The translations under genes and the position numbers were made by a program. Shown here piece by piece: positions 27,063 to 38,121 of a stretch of 38,121 nucleotides of DNA (the first letter of the stretch is position 1; every line of letters starts with the position of its first letter). The stretch is from assembly GCF_000003605.2 (NCBI RefSeq), contig NW_003134343.1, positions 455,828-493,948 of the forward strand. The letters are read 5' to 3'. This DNA is from Saccoglossus kowalevskii (lineage: Eukaryota > Hemichordata > Enteropneusta > Harrimaniidae). The notes below the pieces were generated by a model. The model was not told the DNA's origin. It saw only the letters and a program-made list of their open reading frames with translations, and did not search any database.

Positions 27063-27093
27063 TATATAAAGAAAACCTGGCACAATGACGTCA
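27063..27093 (+). promoter_or_regulatory. Candidate core promoter: TATA box plus CRE
   Basis: TATATAAA at 27063-27070 is followed 16 bp later by a full palindromic CRE, TGACGTCA, at 27086-27093. A start site would be expected near 27095-27100 on the plus strand, about 105 bp before the ATG at 27205. Each motif alone is likely by chance in DNA of this composition, and a CRE usually lies upstream of the TATA box, so the order is unusual. The nearby ORF is the only reason to list it. Confidence 0.2.
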
Positions 27094-27204
27094 TCGACGC
27101 TAATGGCGCTGTCAGTTGTCTGTTGTATGAATAATGGGTGAAAGTAGCGAATTTAATTTTCACCTTCATGAACAATTTGTTCATCTCCGCGTCGTGAAGA
27201 TGCC

Positions 27205-27383
27205 ATGTCTGTTAAGAAATTACGCTCGGAAACGTTATTGTATACCGTATATGTTTTTGTTCAAATCACCCTCGCTTTACTAGCGAACGCTGATGAACCA
27301 AACCACACTCATTTGATGCGGAGGCACTCTCAAGTTCAACAAATCATCGTCAAAACAATAATCGGTCTGATTTTTTTTCTCAA
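27205..27383 (+). CDS. Candidate first exon of a small secreted or membrane protein (speculative)
   Basis: An ATG-started frame of 59 codons plus two bases reaches CTCAA followed by GTGAGTA, a strong splice-donor consensus at 27384-27390. Unspliced, it would stop two codons later. The peptide has a basic start (MSVKKLRSE), a hydrophobic stretch of about residues 10-26 (LLYTVYVFVQITLALLA), then ANADEPNHTH. This looks like a signal peptide with a possible cut after ANA. A second hydrophobic segment, IIVKTIIGLIFFLK, is at the end. An acceptor-like CCTAG at 27535-27539 would add HVIADTRRWFA and stop, giving about 71 residues. The nearby hydrophobic frame at 27527-27748 is not joined in phase by that acceptor. 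No family is recognised and the length is within chance expectation. Confidence 0.14.
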
Positions 27384-27748
27384 GTGAGTAAATTATTTTC
27401 TATAATGATATATTCGATGTGACCAGTTTGTGTGTTTCATGGTCAATCCAAAAAATAAATAAATATCGCATATATCTACTGAAAACAAGCGATGTCATGC
27501 ACTTCACTTTAAATTTTCTAATTTAATTGAAACTCCTAGGCATGTCATTGCCGATACAAGGCGTTGGTTTGCATGATGATTTGAACACAACAGAGCCGTG
27601 TGCATGGTTAATAATCAATACAGCTAAACTAGCGTTAAAAAGGTCGCACATATATTACATATTTTGCGTAATACTCACGGCGCTGTGTCTGGTCTACCAC
27701 ATGTTGTTTTTCTTGACTTTAGGAGCAGCATTCTACGCATCGTTATAG

Positions 27749-30700
27749 TAACAATGACGACCTCGTAGATACGATACTAACCATCGATCGATGTTGTAAT
27801 TATATGATACGAAATAATCAAAGAATAGGAACACGATTCAAAATCTTCTTATGGGATTAAGCTGCATTTAATCTACGAAGTGTATTTGCGTTTTGAAACC
27901 GAATTGTTATATACGTTCGGTGTAATTCGATACTAACAGTATAATTTTGGATTATATCACTGTAGCACTAGGCGGACCTCGGATGTCTGGTGCATATGAC
28001 TGTGGATTAATTAATTATTTTAGAAACCAGTATTTCTGCATCATGATAGAATAGAAAAATCTAGTTTATCAACTGTAGTAGCGTTCAAAAAAGATTCCAA
28101 AAGGTCAAAGAGTACATAATATCCTACAATATTAAAATATAGTATCGTATTGTATCATATCTTATCATAACGTAATTATTTAGTATACATTATTTCATCA
28201 CGTAGCGTGTCAGTCAATCAAATTTAAGCATTTGCCTTTACCGAGGTGTCATATATAATTGTTCAGGATTTTCAAGTCTCTTCTTCCGGTAATGTATTCA
28301 GAAGACAATTCGGTCAAAGTGGTGTATATCTTGGTCAGTAGAAAGTGCTCACAATTGAAGATGATTCGTCGAGAAACCTGAACATGAAAGCAGCAACGTG
28401 TAGATCACTCATAACGTCTGCGCAGGCGCTAAAGCTGACATGAAGTCAGATTAAAAAGTAATTATATTGACGGAAATGCACGATTCGGATTGGCTTATAG
28501 AGCTACGAAGTATGATAATATCATATCATATCAACCGTTTTCATATATCGCCATTTATTTGAAATATTAGTACGGCGTAATGACCCGTTATAACTACTAC
28601 CGTCGTTTCCATGTCTCTGTATTCTGCTTGCGGCATATAGATAGAGTCCAATGTATGCTTGGACGATCGAAGTCAGAACCATTAGATGTTATTGAATTGT
28701 GTTCTTAACATAGCAGACTTATTTGTATTGTCGAGACAGGCGGCTGCCCCAATACAATCATGGCAATTTGGCGAGAAAATTAGATAATTAGAAAATGTTC
28801 CTGCAAGCAGAATATAGTAATAATATTGACAGTGTCAGTGTAATTTCCAACTCCATGTCACGTTGTACAATGTACATTGCATCTCCCTTAGCACTGAATG
28901 TTATTTTCACCATTATTTGGCGCGTTTCCATCGATATCGTCGAAAAAAAACATGTGTGACTCCAAATACGTAAACAATGTCGTAAAATATTCACACCAAA
29001 CTTTTCATTTAAACGAAGATGATATAGCAGCCTTGCTTTCAAATTTAGCATCGCTAAGCATTCGCGTAAAGTGAACATGCACACTGTGTTGGCATACCCC
29101 TTGATAACACCAGTGGTTTGAATGATTGTTGTGATGGAATTTTAGTGTACGGCATCTGTGTGTTTGACGTGTAATCAAATTGTTTGTTAATGCGTTATAT
29201 TCTGGTATATTCTGGTATTTAAATTAACAAGATGAAAAGCCATATTAACATATTTCACATTGGAAAACGACACAGTTTATTATAGCTCATAGTGTGATTA
29301 CTGACATTTCTATGGGATTTGTACTAACAAATATTGTTTGGCAAAAGTCATCATTACACAGCCATCTGTGAATATGATTAATGTGTACATTTTTTCTCAA
29401 TTGCTTAATAACTTGATGTTTTGCCAGTAGTGTAGTTGCGTTTTGTGCCAACAGTAAACCAAACTTCTATCATTCTCAGATAACTACGAAAATATGCAAA
29501 TTATATGCAAATTAGCTACAAGCTAGCATCTTTACAAATTGTCATTCGCCAGACTTTGAGGTGAATTGGGCATTGTGATTACACATTGTAAAGCCTGTGA
29601 GCTAGTAAAACGTTCTAGAAAAATCAATACCTGATGGTGAAAATCATCAGTAATTCTGGGTAATTTATATTGCAGTGTAGCCTAGCTTCAACGCACATTT
29701 ATTTCGCACAGCTTTATTTCGAGCTTCAAAGAAGTAGTAGTTATTCTTAAACAAGCCTCAAACAATGAATACTTCAGAACCTTACACTGCCGCAACACGT
29801 TACCTAAATAGTAAGTCGTGCGACATATAAAGATATATGTGTTTCAGTGATATAGCGACAACGCCAAATCTCTTGGTAGATGTACACTTGTTGGCGGAAA
29901 ATCAATTTAATTCAGAATACAATATACTACTACATCCTCAAGTGAATAATAATTTACAAAACTCTATGAATGCGACTAAATGAGTTCAATCGATGAATCG
30001 ACCAGCCCTTCACCCTGCGTTGCCTCATATGTCTACATTGCACTGTCTTACTGAACCGCCATCGATTTTATCGAGCACGGAGTAACACGCGCTTGGACAA
30101 TTTTGAAAATCTAATGTGGATGAGATGTAATTGTCCGGAATACGTTGTTGTGATTATCTACGTACCAATCAAAGCCCCACATACTGTGATAAAATACTCA
30201 TATACGATTGTTTCTTATTCTGGTCATAGACTACGAATTTCACTAATAAAATGACGGATTTTAACATATATAAAAAATATATGTAAGCATAATGACATTA
30301 GTTAAAAATAATTGATGGTCCTTTGCACCCATCTGCGCCAATTCGCACGGTCATCAACGAATTTCTAAGAAAAACACGATCACGTCCTCTACGCCAGTAA
30401 TAGTTTACGCCACCCTTGATGTATTCATTTGCTAGTTTCTAGGCACACTTCATTATACCGGGGACTCATCCATAATGTATTTGTCGTTATTCTGAAATGA
30501 TGGGATAGTGTATATTTCTTCACCACTAACATCACATCACCCATACGTGGAACCACGTAAATATCGAAAAATGGTTCAACAATGTCACAAGAAACATCGC
30601 TGTTCATTAGACGCATATGCAATGAATTAGCATTTAGAGCCATTTCGAAAAAAAATCGTTTTTCACATATCACGATTGCCTTTGTCAATATTTATGACGT

Positions 30701-32422
30701 ACATTTCACTACGTATGAATGAGCCACATATCAACGTACCACCAGAGTGTACGCTACAGCAGTTCTCCGAACAAAACGCTTTCTCAAATAAATTCCAAAT
30801 CTCTATTGCAATATTGATCAAATAGACAGAGCGCCTTAAATTGTCGTGATAAATTTACAAATGCACACACTTTTCCACAATGCACACACAATCGTTAAAA
30901 TATGCCAGATGGATAACTGAAAATAAATAAAGTGCGTTATGCTGATGGACGTATTTATATTTATCATTCAATTCGTCATGCTTTCACAGTGATACCGGGG
31001 TAGAATTCATGGACTCGTTAGCATAAACAATCACTATGCCCGTATTTGTTAGCTATTGCGCATTTTGACATCTGTATGTTGCTCACGTATTCGAACAACA
31101 TTTTAGCGCTAAAACGATTTTCCACTGTTTGAAATGTGTGTTGTTTTTTGTTTGTATAAAGCCGGCAACTGTCCAAACTCACTGTGTCGTACATAATCAC
31201 CAATGTCAGTCTGCCAAATGAGTTGCGTATAGACATCTCATAAGACATTATCTATACGTGAATAAACATTCAAGTACGATAATATATACTGAGATTATTG
31301 TATAATTGGATGTCAGTATTATGGGCGCAAAACAACCAAACCAAAAGACTCAAATTTCAACGACACATTGCTAATGTTGTTGCTGCGACGCAAATGACAC
31401 GGAGATAAATAAATCCGAGCCTCCGCGTTGTCTGGCGCATCAGCTGGCAAAACAGATGTGGAAATTAGATCAATTGTTATTATGCAGAGAGTTTGAACAC
31501 CCTCGAGAGAGAACGGCTTACATAGTAAAGAAAGTGAGATTTGAGGTTATTCAGGAGATTTCCAGTAACCTGCTCTCTTCAGCAGATAACGACACGTAAT
31601 GTACACCGTCGTATTATTCTAAATTCATTTGTTTGAAAGTTTATACATTACCAAATTACTAAATTAACTAATATGTAATGGCTGTCTGTTATCTGTTATG
31701 ATGGTAGCACGCATGCTCAACAGTTAGATTAATGACGTAACTAACGCGTGTTCCTGATTGGTTGTAGTAAACAGAACATTCAACAAATTTCTTCTCATCC
31801 TGGCAGTCGTCGAGTAAGTAAAAGTGAATTGCCTTTTACGTAGACGTTTCACAGGGCACAGGAGCAACCTAGTTATGACAAACTATAGTACGTATTAATA
31901 AAGCCTAATGCGCTGACACGGCTCTACATAATAAATAACTATAACCTTTGAGTAATGAATAAAAATGATTTCCTGCCGACAAAGCAGATTATTACATTGC
32001 TGTTAGATATTATGAAAACAGCGACACGGTTATGTCGACTATGTCGCCGATGTTTCATTATTCTGGGCAGCAGGATAACATAATAGGATTTAATTAAGCC
32101 TCTATACCTGTATAGTTGGAGGCGATTGTATCTGTACCCAAATCCCGTGTATGCGTGCTTATACAATGACGAATTATGTTACTCAAGCTACCTACAATGG
32201 ACAATGCGATTTCAGCTATTAATCAGAATACTGTATATTTGAAACGAGCTAACATAGATGTTTACGCCAGACATATATCGCGACAGCGAAACCTTATGCG
32301 AAACATTACGGATGGATAGTTACTCGTTGATTAAAATTTCAGCAAAGCACCTTGCACGCATTACGAATTCTGTATGGCACCATACATCATACACAGGAAT
32401 TCAAGGTCTATGAAATAAGGAG
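27749..32422. other. Non-coding AT-rich stretch, no gene recognised
   Basis: A 10-bp tandem pair TATATTCTGG lies at 29197-29216. ORFs on the minus strand at 28788-29084 (98 codons), 30425-30688 (87 codons) and 31018-31248 (76 codons) carry no motif I can name. Near 30263-30285 an 8-bp-arm AT palindrome occurs. Confidence 0.5.
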
Positions 32423-32449
32423 CGGTGGCCGTCGCGCGGCGCATGTGCG
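32423..32449. other. CpG-dense patch
   Basis: Seven CpG dinucleotides fall within 27 bases, centred on GCCGTCGCGCGGCGC, far denser than the surrounding AT-rich DNA. About 190 bp to the right the minus strand reads AAAGATGGCG at 32643-32634, which resembles a YY1 site or a start-codon context. The frame from that ATG closes after 12 codons. This could mark an unmethylated regulatory element, but no gene is visible beside it. Confidence 0.35.
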
Positions 32450-32920
32450 ACATTTGTGTTGATAAACATTGATGTTTCCACAATCCAATGCGCTCTTCTA
32501 ATGGGAATCACAAGTATGAGTTTTGACCTGGGCGCGACTTGAACTAATTACCTCCGGAGACTCCTACGATACCTTCCAATCATCTAAAAATACCAACGTC
32601 TCAGTACTCGTTGATCTGCACAACAGTCACAGTCGCCATCTTTGTTTATATGAGACCCGCATGCGTGTCGCGACGACCACCGCCTTTTAATAACTGGAAC
32701 AGGCGTTTAGGATAAACTTTAATATAGAAATGGAAGTACACTCAATCATGAATCTTTATGATGGAATCGTGGAAGAAGTTATTCAATTTTTATTGATTAA
32801 TTGTATTTTCGTTTTTACTGATGCGCTTGCATATGGCTATAAGGTCTTTAAAATAATTTCACATTTGTTTCTAGTTAGTACCCCTTGTATCCAAATACCG
32901 AAATACATAAACACTTACTG

Positions 32921-33330
32921 AGACCATGACCTTTGGCATTTTGGCTCGAAAATGCGCTCACGAGCTGCGAGTCTCATTGGGAAAATGGCCTTTGACCTCA
33001 AAATATATCAAGATATTGTGAACCGCACAGGGAATATATTCACCAGTATTAATGACATTAGCTATTTTCCCATGTAGTTAATTAACATTATATCAACATA
33101 CATTGTGGCCTTGAACTTTGACCCTTTGTCCTGAAGTTTGTCGTATCATGTGGCTTGTATGAATGAATGTTTTCAAGTTTGAGGTTTCTCGCTCTCACCC
33201 TTGTAGCTCAATACTGAACATACATGAGTCAACAATGTGACCTTGACCATTGGCGAGTATTGCGAGTTACATTGGGAACACGTTTGGCTATTTGGCTATA
33301 CACATACATAAACTGTGAATTTGGTCTCAA
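32921..33330. repeat. Old dispersed-type repeat with two related halves
   Basis: The segment has repeated phrases: GACCATGACCTTTGGC near 32922 and TGACCTTGACCATTGGCGAG near 33238, then GCGAGTCTCATTGGGAAAA near 32967 and GCGAGTTACATTGGGAACA near 33262. The two halves are about 300-315 bp apart. Between them are CCTTTGACCTCAAAATAT and GGCCTTGAACTTTGACCC. Diverged repeats rich in TGACCTTGA are common in many marine invertebrate genomes, but membership of a named family needs a library search. TGACCTTGA is also the complement of the TCAAGGTCA nuclear-receptor half-site. Confidence 0.5.
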
Positions 33331-36300
33331 CATTTGTCAAGGTTATTTAAATATTACAGGGATGCTGTGTGCCAATATCACTGGCTAATTTGTCTTATGC
33401 AGCTATATTACATAGGACAAAAACACGTAAACAAGTGATATAAACTTGATATGGCCTTTTGTTCCTAAAAAGTTGCTGTGTGCTTTGGATACCCATTTCC
33501 CTCCTTTACTTATGGTACAGGGACCCCGTTAGGCTTTAATTCGTACACTTACTGGAATAAACCTTGCATGGATTCAATACCACCCACTGAAACATTTAAT
33601 AGCCCGTGAAATCTGAAAAACGAATTTTAAAGGATTTTAGAAACATTTTTAACAACAAAAACCATTGAGACTAAACTCCACATTTAATGGCTTCTTCGAA
33701 GCTGGTGATTTACTTATACATATATGATTTGTTTTGGTCGTTTATATCTTAAGTCAATATACTTTATTGTCAATGTCAAACAGGTCGAATGCCTTAAAGA
33801 GTGTGGTGGGAAAAACTTAGAAATTAATAAAGTATTTACAGTGCATGCACACGAGTGGAACTTGGCATTGCCATATAAATCACTACTCAAGCACGCCCTT
33901 GACAGTGTACAGCTATTTGGAAACCACAGTTATACCCGAACGTGTTTCAAGATTGCACTATTTGCACATTCCACGGAAAGCGAAAAGCCAATAGTAAATT
34001 ACTCAAAGAATTCGTTGTTAAAATATGGCATGTACCCGGGATATTATTGAGAACCTCTTAGTGGGCAGCATCCACAAGAACAGTATAACGGTGTTCGTAC
34101 CGTGCTGTAAGTTCCATAATATTGGAAAGACCTTCGGGCCCTAATTAACGCAAAGCATGGTTTCCGCGACTGATTCATCCACAGAGACTAGAGCATCATG
34201 ATCGATAGGAGTGAAAACGTTAATGGGGTTGGTCGTCTTTTGTGGAAATTCCATGCGTCAATGTTTTCGCCTTCAGCAGATTAATGCCACACGTTGCACT
34301 AATCAGTATATAGTCTGATAAAAAAAACGTATAGGACTCAATCCCGTATAACGCTAAGTCACCAGATAAGATAAGAGTGAGAATGGGAATGGCACGAGCT
34401 TTTCACGCACATCATAATAGACATTGAACTCCCGAGTTATATTAGATAAAACGTTCGATCAATCATGTCACCTGTCTAATATAAAAGCCATCTTCAAATA
34501 TAATGATTTTGTTTTTTTCCTCCATTATGTAGTATGCATATATTCAATGTTTAAATTTGACAATACATAATCAATTATATACAAATACCACTTTTACTAT
34601 AGTACGGAGTAACCACGTTATAGTATTCCGGTTGATAGCGCAAAATAGCATAACTTAGTACGGACATGATAACGGATATAATAAAATAAGCACATAATCT
34701 GCCTAAAGCATTTATTTTATGAATTTGAAAATAGGCACAATCATGAACGAAGAATGCATGTTGCCTTCAAGTAATTTCCTTCTCTCTGTTGGATATAAAG
34801 TAGTACCAACCTGAAGTGGCACGTAGGTTGTTATAATATAGTCGTAAAAGTATATGGTAATTTCTTCGAAATGCAACTCATGTCTAATATGGTTCACAAG
34901 AAGCTCCGGGAATTTGGATTAGACAATCACTATGAGTGTTTGAGAAGAATGATAACGAACAAATTGTCAATATTCTCAGTATTGGAATTTTTCATCATGT
35001 AATGCACACCGAGTAATTTGGCAAATGAAGCTAAAACGATGTTATGTTCGTCACTATGATTCATTTTACCCAAATAGATTTCAAATGTAATTGAAACAAA
35101 TAATTATGTATGCATAGTATATACCATGCAAAACATTTTGTAGAGTCGTTACGCACTGAAATCCAGTTAACAGCTCTACATCGCGGCTCAATATTTTGAT
35201 TCTATATTTATTAGTCACCACCTAGATTTATTATTTGATTATGTTTTCTCCAATGTTAATGCTTCTCTTGGACGAACACGTGATCAATCCTTATATGTTG
35301 TCTGACATGTGTATGACGGGGTTTTGTTGTAATTCAATCTCAAACAAATTTTAATAAATGAATTTTGAATTTAATACTAAAAGATCACGATACAACATGA
35401 TTATTAGATGTCACACTCTGATACAAGGTGATTTACTGGCCTAGTGCATATATCATGTATTATTGATGCAAGAATGGCCTAGCGATATTCGCGCCATGGT
35501 GCAATCATTTCAACGCAGCAGTGTGCATTCCAAAGAATGAATATACATTCATTAGAGATATAATTGTCACACTGCGTCCGTTTATTATGAGATAACTGGA
35601 ATATTCTAACGCGGGGACACTATCTCAGATGACTCAATATGTTTGACGACTGTACGGATTTCATTTATAACACGATCGATGCACTATTGCAGTTAACGAA
35701 TCGATCATTGTATGAACATTGTATGGCTATTCTTCGTTCGTGAATCATATAAGTCAAACATACCAGGATAGATGAACAAAAAAAAGGATTTTCCGAAAAA
35801 CTTCTGTTTATTACAATTACTACAGCCTCTCCCTAATACATAGCAAGTCAAAAGGTTTGGACAAGTAATGGAAACTTGTTTTATTTAAGTAGTACATGAG
35901 GTCAACACAATTGATTTGTTGTTAGTCGCTTGATATGCACTGATACAATCACTATTCAAAGATGAGATGCATATCTTAAACTACGTTTTTAAATGTGCTA
36001 ATGAAAGACATGTGAAATTATATTTATATATTAAGAAAGCTGGATATCGCAGCTTGTCAAAAATGATTTATGTAAAGAGCTTGGATTTAGGCAAAATCAC
36101 AATCAAAAGATCAAAATCACGAACAAATTATTAGTACAAATTAGTGTCAGACTACTATTACAATTCCACTTGATCTACATAAAATATTCTGTATAATACA
36201 TCAAAATACAAACATAGTTTCGAGGAGCAACGCAATTTGATGGTTAGTCGTATAGAATCACCTCTAATCATCTTTTTTGTAGCAGATTTTCACAGCTATT

Positions 36301-38121
36301 ACATTAATGTTTTCAATGTCTGTCCAAAAGCTAATATTTCTCATACAAATGGACACTAGTTTGCAGTTCATATTAATTATGTAAATCAAATGCAGCTATA
36401 TAAATACAGTTCTAATTATGTATTGAGTGTGGTCTACTGAAAATTTAATCACTATATCATTGGTTCAAAACAAGTAAAATTAAGTCAACCGTCTCTAACC
36501 GTCTTGTGTTTAAGTTGATAATAATAATATTATAATGATGTATATAGTTAACGGGTAGTTTTGATTGTGGTGTATTAACATCGTAGAAAGGTTTTATAAA
36601 CCATTATTCCAACATTGCTTTACGTCTATATACTGTTACACCTAAACTGAATCACTCTAACGTCCTCTGGCAATATTTGTAATCCGACCATTATATAAAT
36701 ACGTTCGTTACGAGGGGTTATCGTTTCCACAACAGATTTTCAATTCCCCTGTCAGGTTTCCTGTTTCATATTGCTGAGGCTGGCGCGTCTTGAATCGTTG
36801 ATTTGTTGTAAAGAACAGATAGCTCTAGTCACGGTGCTCAGCAATGGATAATTAATGATGATGTTGAACTTAACCAACAAGATAACAAGACAGAATAATA
36901 GTAATATGATAGCACATAAAAGATAGTAGAAGAAAAGACATCGACGTGACTGGGCCCTGATTTATAGTCCACGAATTTATTGAGTAGTGTATGACAACCA
37001 AACAAAAACATAATATTTTCGTAAGGATGACGTTTTACGATTAATCATTTTTTTTATTTGGTTTTAGTTTTTTAACTTTACGATTGAAAAATATATAATA
37101 GTATTTGAAAGAAAGTACCACTACACCTTTCACTAATGAAACTAATTTGAAATGTTGAGTTCATTACGTTGAAAATATTATCGAATGTTGAAGTGGTAAC
37201 AGCTTTATGGTGTGTGTGACGAATGAAACAAACGTAGAACATTCAACGTGGACATACAACTCTTCCATATGGGCTATATAACATTTCATTTCCAGTTTGT
37301 ATGATCCGTAGACAGCCTCTGTAAATAACATAAGGGCGTTGGAATTTGAACAGTTTATGAAAAATCTTATCCAACAAAATCCTGAAATCAAATCTTCAAA
37401 CGGCTAACTTAAAGTAGATTGGGATGCGGCTCTTGGGAATTATATCTTATATATGATAACTTGTGTTTAGTTCAGTGATTAAAAACCATGAGCTGCAGAC
37501 TACAGACTAGCTTTATTGCTCTGATGTTTTACTGATCAATAACAATGATCACAATAATCATTCAACTTTAAACAAAGTGGGGATAATGTAATATATATGG
37601 CACATATGAGGGATTATAAAATAATATATTTTATGTGTTCGATGGCAGTGAACTCTGGAATTGGAGGTGTGACACAAAACCTTGTTCTCACATGTTTATA
37701 CCGGATCAGTGTTGCATATTCTTCAATTGTTATCCATTAGATATTTACTCGAACTGAAATGGAGAAGTCCACGTATCACAAAAACAATGTAGGAAAATGA
37801 CATTATATCGAATAAAAATGTATAGATATTCTGCGAGGTAGCACATCCAATTACAAGATTCTAAAGGTAAACAACAAGCACACAAGTGGAACACAGTTAT
37901 ATATACCTCTTAGCACACTAAGTGTTTTCAGGTGTTTTGAAAAGAATCTATTCTCGTGCTTCACATGTGACACTCGCCATACATCAATACATAGTGCTTG
38001 ATCATGAATAATGAGTTCGGGGCTTTTCGAGATCATTCGTTAATCCGAATTACAAAAATGTCTAGTTAAAAGACAACTCGTAAATCTGAAAAAAAGAAAT
38101 TAAATTTATTTCGATGGATAC
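33331..38121. other. Non-coding AT-rich stretch to the right edge
   Basis: The longest ORF is 33724-34050 (108 codons, plus). An acceptor-like TCAAACAG ends at 33783 and a donor-like GCT/GTAAGT lies at 34107, but the frame stops at 34050 and no family is recognised. Minus-strand ORFs at 34712-34897, 37164-37391 and 37851-38036 are likewise unrecognised. No transposon or RNA gene is visible. Confidence 0.5.

Noticed and set aside
28788-29084. 98-codon minus-strand ORF
   Set aside because: There are no motifs, no promoter or splice context, and the length is within chance.
30302-30688. Minus-strand open frames, including FVDDRANWRRWVQ, that recalled a retroelement tail
   Set aside because: Only a short tract resembles anything and the neighbouring frames do not continue the similarity.
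1-38121. tRNA, rRNA, CRISPR array or bacterial-type operon
   Set aside because: I found no convincing tRNA A and B box pair, no rRNA core words, no regularly spaced repeats with unique spacers, and no ribosome-binding-site-led ORFs.

Overview
The window looks like AT-rich (by eye about one-third G+C), gene-poor DNA from an animal genome, most likely an invertebrate. Three things point there: a decayed mariner (Tc1/mariner superfamily) transposase at the left edge, a decayed 3' end of a non-LTR retrotransposon near 4.3-5.1 kb, and simple repeats such as a perfect (ATG)25 tract. Nothing looks bacterial: there are no long ORFs, operons or ribosome binding sites. I cannot name the species. A marine or lophotrochozoan invertebrate is a guess, based on the style of the retroelement and on a TGACCTTGAC-type repeat near 33 kb.

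Layout. 1-547 (minus strand): mariner transposase pseudogene with an internal deletion, frameshifts and a stop, running off the left edge. About 3343-3534: a weak PIF/Harbinger-like fragment. 4347-5066 (plus strand): frameshifted C-terminal part of a non-LTR reverse transcriptase. 8512-8640: diverged 33-bp tandem array. 9290-9900: unusually A/purine-rich plus strand. 12441-12516: (ATG)n microsatellite. 14624-14694: perfect inverted repeat with 32-bp arms. 20044-20109: two-copy 34-bp tandem repeat. 27063-27383: a TATA box, a CRE and a short ORF ending at a splice-donor consensus, the most gene-like spot but weak. 32423-32449: CpG-dense patch. 32921-33330: old repeat with two related halves. The rest is intergenic or intronic sequence with no recognisable product.

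No intact protein gene can be supported. The longest ATG-started ORFs are 103-111 codons. At this base composition a few open stretches of that length are expected by chance across six frames of 38 kb, and apart from those inside element remnants none shows a domain I recognise. I found no tRNA, rRNA or CRISPR. The sequence shows no cooperating gene system. Its content is decayed transposable elements, local duplications and simple repeats, and I do not claim a new biological system here.
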